Of a DNA stretch of 64,000 nt, positions 24,643 to 34,067 are shown one piece after another. The notes under the pieces were generated by a model, which searched no databases, was not told where the DNA came from, and saw only the letters and a program-made list of their open reading frames with translations. This stretch comes from Pseudomonadota bacterium. Lineage in GTDB: Bacteria; Pseudomonadota; Gammaproteobacteria; Xanthomonadales; Xanthomonadaceae. The stretch's first letter is position 1. Every line of letters begins with the position of its first letter. Position numbers and translations under genes: made by a program. Location: positions 26,665-90,664 of the forward strand of contig CAUJIN010000024.1 of NCBI GenBank assembly GCA_963205495.1, written 5' to 3'.

Positions 24643-25020
24643 ATGACAGCTTGCGCAGCCAGACTTCCGATTGCCGCACTGCTTGGCGCACTGGCGCTTG
24701 GCGGATGCGCCGGCACTCCGCCTCCGCGCCTGGCTCTGGAAGCCGCGCAGGTGGGCATCGAGCAGGCGCAGACGGTGGGCGCGCGGGACTATGCCCCGAT
24801 GGAGCTGGCGCGCGCGCGCCAGCGCCTCGGCGAGGCCGACGCGGCCTTCGCGCAGCGCGAGTACAAGGACGCCGATCGCCTGGCCTCCCACGCCCTGCTC
24901 GAAGCCCAGCTTGCCCAGTACCGCTCGCGCGCCGCCACCCAGCGCGAGGAAGTGCGGCGGCGCAGCGAGGAAAACGCGCGGCTGCGGCGCGAACTTCTGG
25001 GTCAGGGAGGCGCGCCATGA
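24643..25020 (+). CDS. DUF4398 domain lipoprotein
   Basis: A 125-residue outer-envelope lipoprotein. A hydrophobic signal ends at LALGGC, with the Cys as lipidation site. The rest is a helical DUF4398 domain (ALEAAQVGIEQAQTVGARDYAPMELARARQRLGEAD). A TTG three codons upstream (24634) is an alternative start. The stop overlaps the start of the OmpA-family gene (ATGA). Such pairs are common in this group; the domain's role is unknown. Confidence 0.82.
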   Translation: MTACAARLPIAALLGALALGGCAGTPPPRLALEAAQVGIEQAQTVGARDYAPMELARARQRLGEADAAFAQREYKDADRLASHALLEAQLAQYRSRAATQREEVRRRSEENARLRRELLGQGGAP

Positions 25021-25970
25021 ATCGGCTGCTGACCGGCACCCTGCTTGCCTTGTGCCTGTGCGCACCTGCGCTGGCGCAGAAGGTGGACCCCGAGATGGAG
25101 CGCCTGCGCTCCCAGCTGCGTGCCCTGGATGAGGAACCCACGTTCGGCGCGCTCGCACCCGCCGAGCGCCTGCTGGCGCAGCAGGCCATCGAGGCCCTTG
25201 CCGCGGCCTCGCGGCGCGAACGCGCGGACGCGCTGCTGGTGGCCGAACGCCGCCTGGACATCGCCCGCGCCGCCGCCGAAGCCGAGGCCTGGCAGGAGCA
25301 GATTGCCCAGCTGGAGCGCGAGCGCGATCAGATCCTGCTCGAAGCCAGCCGCCGCGACGCCGAGGCCGCGCGGCTGGAAGCCGAGAAACTGCGCCTGCAA
25401 AGCCTGGCGCGGATGGAAGAAGCCGAACGTGCGCAGGAAGCGGCCGCCAGCGCCATCGCCCTGAGCGAGCTGTCCAGCGCCGAGGCCGAGCAGGCCAAGC
25501 GGCTGGCCGAGGCCCAGTCGCAGGAAGCCGCGCTTGCGCGCAGGGAAGCCGATCTGGCCTTCGCCGCGGCGGAAAGCCTGCGCCTGCAGCTGCAGACCAT
25601 GACCGCCACCAGCGAGGCGCGCGGCCAGGTGATGACGCTCTCGGGCGAAGCCTTCGCCAGCGGCCAGTCGAAGCTGAAGCCCGAGGCGCGCGCCAACCTG
25701 CAGCGCGTGGTGGAGTTCGTCAACCGGTTCCCCGACAAAAACGTGCTGATCGAGGGCCACACCGACAGCCAGGGCAGCGCCAACCTCAACCAGGTACTGT
25801 CGCAAAAACGCGCCGAAGCCGTGCGCGAAGCCCTGATCCAGGACGGCGTGTCCGCCGCCCGCCTCAGCGCCGTGGGCCTGGGCAAGGACCAGCCGGTGGC
25901 CGACAACGGCAGCGCCGAAGGCCGCGCGCGCAATCGTCGGGTGGAAATTGTGGTGCTGGACGCACGCTGA
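25017..25970 (+). CDS. OmpA family protein with long coiled coil
   Basis: A 317-residue exported protein. A signal peptide (1-20, APALAQ) is followed by a long Ala/Glu/Arg-rich coiled coil (about 40-195) and an OmpA-type peptidoglycan-binding domain (about 205-315), with LIEGHTDSQGSANLNQVLSQKRAEAV and the ARNRRVEI end. It should bind cell-wall peptides while the coiled coil reaches toward the membrane or the neighbouring lipoprotein. Translationally coupled to the DUF4398 gene. Confidence 0.9.
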   Translation: MNRLLTGTLLALCLCAPALAQKVDPEMERLRSQLRALDEEPTFGALAPAERLLAQQAIEALAAASRRERADALLVAERRLDIARAAAEAEAWQEQIAQLERERDQILLEASRRDAEAARLEAEKLRLQSLARMEEAERAQEAAASAIALSELSSAEAEQAKRLAEAQSQEAALARREADLAFAAAESLRLQLQTMTATSEARGQVMTLSGEAFASGQSKLKPEARANLQRVVEFVNRFPDKNVLIEGHTDSQGSANLNQVLSQKRAEAVREALIQDGVSAARLSAVGLGKDQPVADNGSAEGRARNRRVEIVVLDAR

Positions 25971-26384
25971 CACCCGCATCGATCGGGCAAGACCTGCTCC
26001 GGTCGTGGATCGGGAGCTGAAATAAGCGGGGCGAAAGCGGGCGTACGGTCGCGCCACCGGGCGCGCCCTCCTCGCCCTCCTGCGTGCGGGGCTTGCAGCG
26101 GGCCGGGGCTGGGAGTAGGTTCGGGCCTGCCGGACGTTGGTGTACCGGCCATGTGCAGGATTGGCCCGATGCCCTTTTCCCGCCGACTCGTCGAACCGCC
26201 ACCTTCCCGGCCGCACCGGGCGGAGCGGGGTCGAGGGGATGGCAGGAACGCCGGCCTGGGGTTGCGCCGCCTGAATTCGCGGCATTTCCGGATGAACGTT
26301 TTCTTCTCCACCTTGTCACTCAGGGTGACGGGCGCTCGTGCCCGTCGTTTCACCACATGCATCCATCGCAGGAGGTTTGCAGAC
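25971..26384. other. Intergenic stretch without a recognisable gene
   Basis: I see no convincing coding sequence in these 414 bases. Near its right end a 7-bp hairpin (GACGGGC, six-base loop, GCCCGTC at 26327-26346) is followed by GTTTC and lies 38 bases before the YdcH-like gene. It could be a terminator of upstream transcription or part of the leader. Confidence 0.4.
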
Positions 26385-26606
26385 ATGTTCGAAGCCCAAC
26401 CGCAAAGCGAGATCGACGCGTTGTTGCAGCACGACACCGAGTTCCGGCGCCTGTACCAGCACCACCAGAAGCTGGATCGGCAGGTGGCCGACGCCACCGT
26501 GGGTGCGCTGCCCCTTGCGCCCGGCGCGCTGTCTCAGATGAAGCGCGAAAAGCTGGCCGCCAAACAGCGCCTGATGCGCTGGTACGAAGAACGTCGAACC
26601 CACTGA
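26385..26606 (+). CDS. YdcH family (DUF465) small protein
   Basis: A 73-residue helical protein. The core FRRLYQHHQKLDRQVADATVG with LKREK-like SQMKREKLAAKQRLMRWYEE matches the YdcH/DUF465 helical hairpin. GGAGG lies ten bases before the ATG. Function unknown; relatives are small cytosolic proteins found next to many different genes. Confidence 0.85.
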   Translation: MFEAQPQSEIDALLQHDTEFRRLYQHHQKLDRQVADATVGALPLAPGALSQMKREKLAAKQRLMRWYEERRTH

Positions 26607-26677
26607 AGCACGGGCTTATGCGCGGCCAGGAGCCGCGCCCGCCGCCCCGGAAGCGAACCGCAGGCTCCGGGGCGGCT

Positions 26678-27607
26678 TCAGGCAGCACCCACTGCGGCCT
26701 GCACCAGCTGCTCGAAACGGGTGCGGTCGTAGGACAGCAGGATCCGCGCGTTGACCGGACGCTTGCCGCGACCCAGCCAGTCCACCACCGTCATGCCGCG
26801 CGCGTGCTCGCCGGCCAGCTCGACCGTCAGAGCGCGTTCGGCGGTTTCCAGCGCGCGCTCGGGTTCGAGCACCTGCGCCATTGCCAGCGCATCGGCGCTG
26901 TGCCATTCCTCGCCGCGCAGCCCGGCCGACCAGATTCGCGTCTGGCGCGAAATGGTGTCGTAGAAACGCGCCAGCGGGTGATCGACGGCAAACCAGCGGT
27001 CGCACCGGGCGTGCGCCAGTCCGTGCCGCAGCGTGGCTTCCCAGTCCACCAGCTCGAAGCGCGGCCAGCGGTCGAACACGATGCGCGCGGCCTCCGGGTC
27101 GAATCCGGTGTTGAACTCCACCGGCAGACGGGTGTTGCCGCGGCCGCTGACCGCACCGCCCATCACCACCAGGCGCGGCACGCGCTCGGGCAGGGAGGGA
27201 TCGAGCGACAGCGCCAGCGCGAGGTTGGTGAGCGGGCCGAGCATCACGAAGGTCAGTTCTCCCGGATGCTCACGCGCGAGGCGCAGCATGGCGAGCGCGG
27301 CGTGTTCGGACTCGGCGCGGCGCGAAGGCGGCGACAACCCGGCGTCGCCGAAGCCGTCGCGCCCGTGCACATAGGCGGCATCCTCGGGCACCGCAACCAG
27401 CGGCACCGGCGCGCCGGGGAACACCGGCGCGTCGATGTCGGCCACTTCGCACAGCTTCAGCGCGTTGGCCAGGGTGTGGCCGAGGCCGACGTTGCCGGCG
27501 GTGATGGTCAGCGCCTCGATGCGGCAGCCGGGATGCGCGCTGGCCATCAGGATGGCGAGCGCATCGTCCACGCCCGGGTCGGTATCGATCAGCAAACGGT
27601 GGGTCAT
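26678..27607 (-). CDS. Inosine-uridine preferring nucleoside hydrolase family protein
   Basis: A 309-residue nucleoside hydrolase. The calcium-binding start LLIDTDPGVDDALAIL is diagnostic. VHGRDGFGDAGL, FVMLGPLTNLALAL, VVMGGAVSGRGNTRLPVEFNTGFDPEAARIVF and a late acidic/His region (EWHSADALAMA) complete the active site. It hydrolyses ribonucleosides to base and ribose. It sits convergent to the YdcH gene and divergent from the response regulator. Confidence 0.92.
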   Translation of the reverse strand: MTHRLLIDTDPGVDDALAILMASAHPGCRIEALTITAGNVGLGHTLANALKLCEVADIDAPVFPGAPVPLVAVPEDAAYVHGRDGFGDAGLSPPSRRAESEHAALAMLRLAREHPGELTFVMLGPLTNLALALSLDPSLPERVPRLVVMGGAVSGRGNTRLPVEFNTGFDPEAARIVFDRWPRFELVDWEATLRHGLAHARCDRWFAVDHPLARFYDTISRQTRIWSAGLRGEEWHSADALAMAQVLEPERALETAERALTVELAGEHARGMTVVDWLGRGKRPVNARILLSYDRTRFEQLVQAAVGAA

Positions 27608-27750
27608 TGCCTGTCTCCGGAAATCGAATCCGCGATTATGCCGGCGCGCCGCGCGATGCGGCCTGGTTTGGCGCTTTGCCGGGCCATCGCGTAGGCTTGC
27701 CGAATCGCGCGCGGGCTCCGGCCCGCGCGTCCGCGCAAGGGGAGTGCCGC

Positions 27751-28383
27751 ATGATCCGTGTCTATCTGGTCGACGACCACGAGCTGGTGCGCACCGGCTT
27801 TCGCATGCTGCTGGCCCAGCACACCGATTTTTCCGTGGTCGGTGAAGCCGGCAGCGGCGAACAGGCGCTGATCGAGCTGCGCAAGACGCCGGCCGATGTG
27901 GTTCTGTGCGACCTGCACCTGCCGGGCATCAGCGGGCTGGAAGTGACCGACCGGCTGACTCGCAGCGACTCGCCTTCGCGCGTCATCATCGTCTCGGCGC
28001 AGGAGGATGGCCCGCTGCCGCGCCGCGTGCTCGCCGCCGGCGCCAGCGGCTATCTGGGCAAGGCCGCGCCGGCCGAGGAACTGCTGCGTGCGATCCGCGA
28101 CGTGGCGCGCGGCAAGCGCTACATCTCTTCCGCGGTGGCCCAGCAGATGGCGATCAGCAGCCTGGACACCACCGGCTCGCCCTTCGAGCAGCTCTCGGTG
28201 CGCGAGCTGGAGGTGGCGATGCTGCTGGTCCAGGGGCTGCGCATGACGGTCATCGCGAACCACCTCAACCTCAGCGCCAAGACCGTGGCCACGCACAAAT
28301 ACCACCTGTTCGGGAAGCTCGGCGTGAACGACATCGCCTCGCTCACCCGGCTGGCGCTCCAGCACGGCCTGGCCGCGGACTGA
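27751..28383 (+). CDS. NarL/LuxR-type response regulator (GacA/UvrY-like)
   Basis: A 210-residue two-domain regulator. The receiver domain has the acidic pair DDH (9-11), the phosphoryl Asp in VLCDLHLPG and the conserved Lys in YLGKAAP. The C-terminal helix-turn-helix reads LSVRELEVAMLLVQGLRMTVIANHLNLSAKTVATHKYHLFGKLGVND. Layout and length match GacA/UvrY, which activate small regulatory RNAs; no sensor kinase gene is adjacent, as is usual for that regulator. GGGGAG precedes the ATG. Confidence 0.87.
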   Translation: MIRVYLVDDHELVRTGFRMLLAQHTDFSVVGEAGSGEQALIELRKTPADVVLCDLHLPGISGLEVTDRLTRSDSPSRVIIVSAQEDGPLPRRVLAAGASGYLGKAAPAEELLRAIRDVARGKRYISSAVAQQMAISSLDTTGSPFEQLSVRELEVAMLLVQGLRMTVIANHLNLSAKTVATHKYHLFGKLGVNDIASLTRLALQHGLAAD

Positions 28384-28484
28384 GGGCCTGCACCGGAAGG
28401 CTTCCGCGGGAAACGGATGCATTCCCGGGTTCCGAACCGATCCACGCCGCCGGCCCCGGAAGGGCGCGGCGGCGGGCGCGCGAA

Positions 28485-31400
28485 TCAGGCGTCGGGGCGC
28501 ACCTGAGGCGCCTCTTCGACGGCCGAGGGCGGCTGCGCGGAAGATGCGTCATCGGCCGATTCCGGCGTCGGGGCGGCTTCCTCCGATCCGCGAATGGCTG
28601 CACCCTCCGCAGTCGGCTTGGCTTCGACGGGCTTGGCTTCGACCGGCGCGGACGAAGCGGATTCCGGCGCGGCGAACAGGCTTCCCTGCTGCACGCGGGA
28701 ATGCAGCGCGGTCGCCACGGCGCTGGCCACGGACATGCGCCCGGCATCGGCGGGACCGCGCCGCTCCAGCGGCGCCGGAACCGGCGCGAAGACCGATTGC
28801 ATGGCCCCGGGCGTCGGCGCAGGCTTGGCCGGAGCGGGCTCGGGCCTGGCCGGCGGTGCGGCCGCGGCTGGCGTTGCGGCAGAAGGCGGTGAGGCAGGCG
28901 CGATTTCCGGCACCGCAGGCGCAGGAGCCTGCGCAGGATCCGCTACCGCTTCGGCCGCCGCAGGCGCGGCGCGGCGCTCCTGCTCTTCCGGGGCAGGGGG
29001 AACTATCGCTGCAGAAGAAGACCCCGGCGCAGGCGCAGGCGCAGGCGCAGGCGCAGGCGCAGGCGCAGGCGCAGGCGCAGGCGCAGGCGCAGGTGCAGGT
29101 GCAGGTGCAGGTGCAGGTGCAGGTGCAGGTGCAGGTGCAGGTGCAGGTGCAGGTGCAGGTGCAGGTGCAGGTGCGGGTGCAGGTGCAAGCACCGGCGCGG
29201 GAAGCAGGACGGCGGACGCAGCGGCCGGACGACGGCCTTCGCGCGCGCGCGGCGCGCGGGACGCAGCCTCGTCCGCGGCTGCGGGAGTCTCGGAAGGGGT
29301 TTCGCCTGCGGACTCGTCCTCGTCCTCGTCATCCATGTCCGCATCGTCGACCGCGCTTTCATCGATTCCGCCGGATGCCTCTTCCTGACGGCGGCGGCGG
29401 CGGCCGCCGCGGCGGCCGCGGCGGCGGCGCGAGGGCGATGCCGAATCGTCGGCCACCGGCGGCGCGGAGCCGTCGGCTGCGACCGCTGCTGCTTCGACCG
29501 GTTCCGCGGGAGTATTGCCATCGGTGTCCGGCGCAGACGCGGGCACCGGAGCCGGCGTCGGACGCGGCGATGCGGCGCGCGCCGATTCCTCGGCGACAGC
29601 CTTCACCGGCTCGGCGGTTTTGGCCGGTTCCACGGGCTTTGCCGGTTCCGCCGATCGGCGCTCGGCGCTCGGGATCTGGGGTTCGCGTGCGGCTGCGGAT
29701 ACCGCCGGCGCTTCCTTGTCCTGCACCGGCTTGGCGCGACCGGTGTCGCGCCCATCGGCACGCGCCTGCTGGCGGGCATCGCGCTTGCCGCCCGCATCCT
29801 GGCGAGCCGCGTCCTGACGGCGCGCACCGCGGCCGTTCTGGTTCAGGGGCTCCTGTGCCGGATCCTTGCCGGCCGCAGCGCCGGTGCGCGGCTCCTGGGC
29901 GGCGGGCTTGCCGCGCTCCTGGCCGTTGCGCGAACGCGGGTCGGCGCTGCGCTGGCGGTCGCCGCGGCCGTCGCGACGGCCGTTCGCCCCGGAACCCTGA
30001 TTGGCGCCCTGTCCCGGTCGAGGGCCGCGCGCCGGCGGGGTTCCAGACGGCCGCGCGGTCGCAGCGGGAGCGCTGGCCGACTCGCCCGCACCGAACAGTC
30101 GGGCAAGCCAGGCGAAGAAACCGCGCTTGGGTGCCGACGCGCTCGGCGCAGGCGCTGCCGCAACCGGCGCGGGTGCCGGCACGGGCGCAGCGACCGGCAC
30201 GGGTGCCTCATTGGGCTGCTCTTCGCGGATCGGCGCCGGCTGTGCCGGGCGCACGGCGGTCACGGCCGGCGTCGGCGGGATGTTGAGGTTGGCGCGGGTG
30301 AGCGCGTGCACTTCCTGCCGGCGCGCGGTGGTGCGGCGGTAGCTCGGCTTGCCGTGCTCTTCCTCGTCCAGCTCGTTCTCGCGGATGCGGCTGACCTCGT
30401 AGTGCGGAATCTCGAGCTGGGCATCGGACACGATCACCGCCGGCACGTCGTGGCGCTGCTCGATGTCCATCAGCGCGCGGCGCTTCTCGTTGAGCAGGAA
30501 GTTGGCGATTTCCGCCGGCACCTGCACCAGCACCTGTCCGGTGTTGTCCTTCATCGCCTGCTCTTCCACCAGGCGCAGGATCGACAGCGACAGCGATTCC
30601 ACCGAGCGCACCCGGCCGTGGCCCTCGCAGCGCGGGCAGACGATCTGGCTGGATTCGCCCAGGCTCGGGCGCAACCGCTGGCGGCTCATTTCCAGCAGGC
30701 CGAAGCGCGAGATGCGGCCGACCTGGACACGCGCGCGGTCATACTTGAGCGCCTGTGCGAGGCGATTTTCGACCTCGCGCTGGTGCTTGGCCGAACCCAT
30801 GTCGATGAAGTCGATCACCACCAGGCCACCCAGATCGCGCAGGCGCATCTGGCGCGCCACTTCCTCGGCGGCTTCCAGGTTGGTGTTGAACGCGGTTTCC
30901 TCGATGTCGCCGCCCTTGGTGGCGCGCGCCGAGTTGACGTCGATGGCGGTCAACGCCTCGGTCTGGTCCACCACGATCGAGCCGCCCGAGGGCAGGCGCA
31001 CGGTGCGCTCGTAGGCGTTCTCGATCTGCGACTCGATCTGGAAGCGGTTGAAGAGCGGCGTGGTGTCCTTGTACAGCTTGAGCTTGCGCAGGTTCTGCGG
31101 CATCACCTGCTGCACGAAATCGCGCGCGTCATCGAACATCTCCGGACTGTCGATGAGGATCTCGCCGACATCGGCGCGCAGGTAGTCGCGCAGCGCGCGG
31201 ATGATGAGGCGCGATTCCTGGTAGATCAGGAAGGGCGCGGGCCTGGCCAGTGCGGCGTCGGTGATCGCCTTCCACACCTGCAGGAGGTAATCGACGTCCC
31301 ACTGCAGCTCTTCCGCATCGCGGCCGACGCCGGCGGTGCGGATGATGACGCCCATGTCGTCGGGGATCGACATGCGGTCCAGCGCTTCCTTGAGCGCGGC

Positions 31401-31841
31401 GCGATCGTCGCCCTCGATGCGGCGCGAGACGCCGCCGGCGCTGGGGCTGTTGGGCATCAGCACCAGATAGCGGCCGGCCAGCGAGATGAAGGTGGTCAGC
31501 GCCGCGCCCTTGTTGCCGCGCTCTTCCTTGTCCACCTGCACGACCACTTCCTGACCTTCGCGCAGGAGCTCCTTGATCGTGGCCTTGTTCGGGTTGACGC
31601 CTTCGATGAAGTAGTCGCGCGAGATCTCCTTCAGCGGCAGGAAGCCGTGCTTGTCGGCCCCGTATTCGACGAAGGCGGCCTCCAGCGAGGCCTCCAGCCG
31701 GGTGATCCGGCCCTTGTAGATGTTGGACTTCTTCTGTTCCTTCGAGGGCTGCTCGATGTCGATGTCGTACAGCGTCTGTCCATCGACGATGGCCACGCGC
31801 AGTTCTTCCTGCTGCGTGGCGTTGATCAACATTCTTTTCAT
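28485..31841 (-). CDS. rne: Ribonuclease E
   Basis: An 1118-residue endoribonuclease that nucleates the RNA degradosome. The N-terminal half holds the S1 domain (about 35-120), the catalytic DNase-I-like region ([21 protein letters not shown] with the Asp ligands) and the zinc-link CPRCEGHGR. From about residue 510 the protein is disordered, rich in Ala, Pro, Arg and Glu, with [17 protein letters not shown]-binding stretches and a long Pro-Ala repeat. ATG 31841 is preferred; MLINAT three codons later is also possible. A 389-base leader separates it from divergent rluC. Confidence 0.95.
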   Translation of the reverse strand: MKRMLINATQQEELRVAIVDGQTLYDIDIEQPSKEQKKSNIYKGRITRLEASLEAAFVEYGADKHGFLPLKEISRDYFIEGVNPNKATIKELLREGQEVVVQVDKEERGNKGAALTTFISLAGRYLVLMPNSPSAGGVSRRIEGDDRAALKEALDRMSIPDDMGVIIRTAGVGRDAEELQWDVDYLLQVWKAITDAALARPAPFLIYQESRLIIRALRDYLRADVGEILIDSPEMFDDARDFVQQVMPQNLRKLKLYKDTTPLFNRFQIESQIENAYERTVRLPSGGSIVVDQTEALTAIDVNSARATKGGDIEETAFNTNLEAAEEVARQMRLRDLGGLVVIDFIDMGSAKHQREVENRLAQALKYDRARVQVGRISRFGLLEMSRQRLRPSLGESSQIVCPRCEGHGRVRSVESLSLSILRLVEEQAMKDNTGQVLVQVPAEIANFLLNEKRRALMDIEQRHDVPAVIVSDAQLEIPHYEVSRIRENELDEEEHGKPSYRRTTARRQEVHALTRANLNIPPTPAVTAVRPAQPAPIREEQPNEAPVPVAAPVPAPAPVAAAPAPSASAPKRGFFAWLARLFGAGESASAPAATARPSGTPPARGPRPGQGANQGSGANGRRDGRGDRQRSADPRSRNGQERGKPAAQEPRTGAAAGKDPAQEPLNQNGRGARRQDAARQDAGGKRDARQQARADGRDTGRAKPVQDKEAPAVSAAAREPQIPSAERRSAEPAKPVEPAKTAEPVKAVAEESARAASPRPTPAPVPASAPDTDGNTPAEPVEAAAVAADGSAPPVADDSASPSRRRRGRRGGRRRRRQEEASGGIDESAVDDADMDDEDEDESAGETPSETPAAADEAASRAPRAREGRRPAAASAVLLPAPVLAPAPAPAPAPAPAPAPAPAPAPAPAPAPAPAPAPAPAPAPAPAPAPAPAPAPAPGSSSAAIVPPAPEEQERRAAPAAAEAVADPAQAPAPAVPEIAPASPPSAATPAAAAPPARPEPAPAKPAPTPGAMQSVFAPVPAPLERRGPADAGRMSVASAVATALHSRVQQGSLFAAPESASSAPVEAKPVEAKPTAEGAAIRGSEEAAPTPESADDASSAQPPSAVEEAPQVRPDA
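29029..29190. repeat. 27-unit hexanucleotide repeat inside rne
   Basis: Twenty-seven six-base units run without a break: ten GCAGGC, then fourteen GCAGGT, one GCGGGT, one GCAGGT and one GCAAGC. On the coding (minus) strand each unit encodes Ala-Pro, so 54 residues of the RNase E tail are an almost pure Pro-Ala rod. The two homogeneous blocks suggest expansion by slippage. Confidence 0.97.
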
Positions 31842-32230
31842 GGTGTTGCGATTCCTCACGCGCTCAGGCCGCAAGGAACGCCGGGTGCTCCGCGCCCAGT
31901 TTCAGGGGCGGCGACGGTCGCGCCGGGCGCGGACCGTCGCCGTGCAGAATCTCCAGCGCATCGAACCGTCGGGCATTTCCCGCGGGAGCGCGATTTCCAA
32001 ACAAAAGGGAAAGCCGCCGGATGCTCTCGCATCCGGCCAGCCAACGAGCCGAAAAGCCGATTCCCGCACTTTTCGGGCGAACTGCCTGCTCCGTCGCCGA
32101 CGCAGCGGATACACTTGCACGCAGGTTGCGTGCCGCTGCCAGACCGCGCCGGAACCTTCGCCGCGCGCCGATCCTGGCGGGCGCACGACCAAATCCTGAC
32201 GTTTTCTCGCACCTTCAGTGTAGCAATCCC
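31842..32230. promoter_or_regulatory. Divergent rne/rluC intergenic region with hairpins
   Basis: No gene is seen in these 389 bases. Two strong hairpins lie on the rne side: a 9-bp stem GCGACGGTC/GACCGTCGC with a paired inner loop (31911-31940) and CCGGATGC-TCTC-GCATCCGG (32017-32036). RNase E mRNAs of gammaproteobacteria carry long structured leaders through which the enzyme limits its own synthesis, so these may be the equivalent. Promoters were not assigned with confidence. Confidence 0.4.
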
Positions 32231-33193
32231 ATGACAACCGCGGCAAACGGGCCCGAATCCGGGGTCCGGCGGGTGCAGGTCGAAGCCGACCGCGCCGGCC
32301 AGCGCATCGACAATTTCCTCTCCGGCCAGCTCAAGGGCGCGCCGCGTGCGCTCATCTACCGGCTGCTGCGCACCGGCCAGGTGCGGATCAACGGCAAGCG
32401 CGCCAAGCCCGACAGCCGCCTCGAAGCCGGCGACGAAGTGCGCATCCCGCCGCTGCGGCTGGACGAACCGGACGCCCCGGCGCGCCCGCCGGCCGCCCTG
32501 CTGTCGCATCTGGAGGCAGCCATCGTGTTCGAGGACGCACGCCTCCTGGCGCTGAACAAGCCTTCGGGCCTGGCCAGCCACGGCGGCAGCGGCATCCGCT
32601 TCGGCGCCATCGAGGCGCTGCGCGCGCTGCGCCCGGACCAGTCGCTGGAGCTGGTGCACCGACTCGACCGCGACACATCCGGTCTTCTGGTCCTCGCCAA
32701 GAAGCGCTCGGCGCTCACCGAACTGCAGGCGCTGCTGCGCGAGGACCACGGCGCCGGCCTGACCAAGCGCTACCTGACCCTGCTCACCGGCCGCCTGCCC
32801 GACGGCACCCTGACGGTGGACGCGCCACTGCACATCGGCCTGCGCCAGGGCGGCGAACGCCACGTGCAGGTGCATCCGCAGGGCAAGCCCTCGACCAGCC
32901 ACTTCCGCGTGCTGGAGCGGCGCGGCGGGCACTCGTACTGCGAGGTGCGGATCGAAACCGGCCGCACCCACCAGATCCGCGTCCACGCCGCCCATCTCGG
33001 CCATCCGGTGGCGGGCGACGACAAGTACGGCAAGGAAGACGTCAATCGCCGGCTGCGCGAGCAGATCGGCCTGCGGCGGCTGTTCCTGCACGCCGCCTCG
33101 CTGGAGTTCGCGCTCGACGAGGGCGCTGCGCCCTACCTGCTGAATGCGCCTCTGGCCCCGGATCTTTCGCAGGCGCTCGATCGCCTCGGCTGA
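32231..33193 (+). CDS. rluC: 23S rRNA pseudouridine synthase RluC
   Basis: A 320-residue enzyme that makes pseudouridines at 955, 2504 and 2580 of 23S rRNA in E. coli. An S4 domain (about 16-80: RIDNFLSGQLKGAPRALIYRLLRTGQVRINGKR) precedes the catalytic domain with HRLDRDTSGLLVLAK (catalytic Asp) and GRTHQIRVHAAHLGHPVAGDDKYG. Divergent pairing of rluC and rne is widely conserved. Start ATG 32231 gives the family length. Confidence 0.95.
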   Translation: MTTAANGPESGVRRVQVEADRAGQRIDNFLSGQLKGAPRALIYRLLRTGQVRINGKRAKPDSRLEAGDEVRIPPLRLDEPDAPARPPAALLSHLEAAIVFEDARLLALNKPSGLASHGGSGIRFGAIEALRALRPDQSLELVHRLDRDTSGLLVLAKKRSALTELQALLREDHGAGLTKRYLTLLTGRLPDGTLTVDAPLHIGLRQGGERHVQVHPQGKPSTSHFRVLERRGGHSYCEVRIETGRTHQIRVHAAHLGHPVAGDDKYGKEDVNRRLREQIGLRRLFLHAASLEFALDEGAAPYLLNAPLAPDLSQALDRLG

Positions 33194-33292
33194 GGTTCCC
33201 GCGCGGTCACGCCGGTGCCGCTCCGGCGTCCTGAACCGCACGCAAGGCGTTATCCTGCACCGATTCCCACGACCCACAGTTCTGGAGACGAC

Positions 33293-34054
33293 ATGTTCAC
33301 CCGCTTGATGAATGTCTTCCGCGGCTTCCTGTCGCTGTTCATTTCCGGCATCGAGAAGCGCAATCCCGAGGCGCTGCTGGAGCTGGAGCAGGAAAACCTG
33401 CGCAAGCAGATCGGCAGCTACAACCAGAGCCTGGCCGCGCACGCCGGACTGGCCGAGCGCCTGATGAGCCAGGTGCGCAAGCTGGAGACGGAAGAAAACG
33501 ACCTGCGCGCCAAGACCCGCGCGCACCTTCGCGCCGGCAACCAGGCCGCGGCCGGGCAGCTCGCCCTGCGCCTGCAGACCGTGACCCGCGAGCTGGCCGA
33601 GAACCGCAGCCAGCTCGAGGGCGCGGAAGAAACCTACAAGAACCTGGTCAAGGCCCGCGACGTGGCGGTGAACGCCGCGCGCGCCAAGATCGACGGCCTC
33701 AAGGGCGCGATCAACGACATGCGCATGAAGAAGGCGCTGGCGGACATGAACGAGATGGCGGCCGGCATGATCGGCCAGATCGGCGGTTCCGGCGACACCC
33801 TCAACCGCCTGCAGGAAATGGTCGAGGAAGAGCGCACCAAGCAGGCAGGGCGCGCGCGCGTGGCCAAGGATTCCATCGACATGGGCGAGATCAACCTGAA
33901 GGAGGCCGAGCAGCAGGCGCTGGCCGACCAGGCGCTGGCCGACTTCGCCGCGGCCGAGGGCCTGACGCTGGAAGGCGCGCCGGCGCCGGCGTCCGCGCCG
34001 GTCGAGCGCAACATGGGCGCGGCGCCGCGCACCAGCGACAGCGAATCGGCCTGA
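33293..34054 (+). CDS. PspA/IM30 family protein (first gene of an envelope operon)
   Basis: A 253-residue almost wholly helical protein of the PspA/IM30/ESCRT-III superfamily. An amphipathic N-terminal helix (MFTRLMNVFRGFLSLFISGIEKRNPEALLELEQENLRKQI) precedes the long coiled-coil hairpin (about 45-155) and shorter acidic helices to about 225. The tail is Ala/Pro/Ser rich. It is longer and more divergent than classical PspA, and no pspF, pspB or pspC lies nearby. PspA relatives polymerise on membranes and protect or remodel them. It is followed after 13 bases by the AAA ATPase gene, then by three overlapping genes. Confidence 0.85.
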   Translation: MFTRLMNVFRGFLSLFISGIEKRNPEALLELEQENLRKQIGSYNQSLAAHAGLAERLMSQVRKLETEENDLRAKTRAHLRAGNQAAAGQLALRLQTVTRELAENRSQLEGAEETYKNLVKARDVAVNAARAKIDGLKGAINDMRMKKALADMNEMAAGMIGQIGGSGDTLNRLQEMVEEERTKQAGRARVAKDSIDMGEINLKEAEQQALADQALADFAAAEGLTLEGAPAPASAPVERNMGAAPRTSDSESA

Positions 34055-34067
34055 AGGCCCTTCCGCG

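Noticed and set aside
25971..26384. Possible small gene before the YdcH-like gene (frame opening near 26151)
   Set aside because: The extension MCRIGPMPFSRRL... has no ribosome site, and the YdcH start at 26385 has an excellent GGAGG.
28594..29388. Plus-strand 264-residue Gly-Ala repeat frame
   Set aside because: It is the antisense reading of the RNase E tail and its hexanucleotide array; there is no ribosome site or family match.
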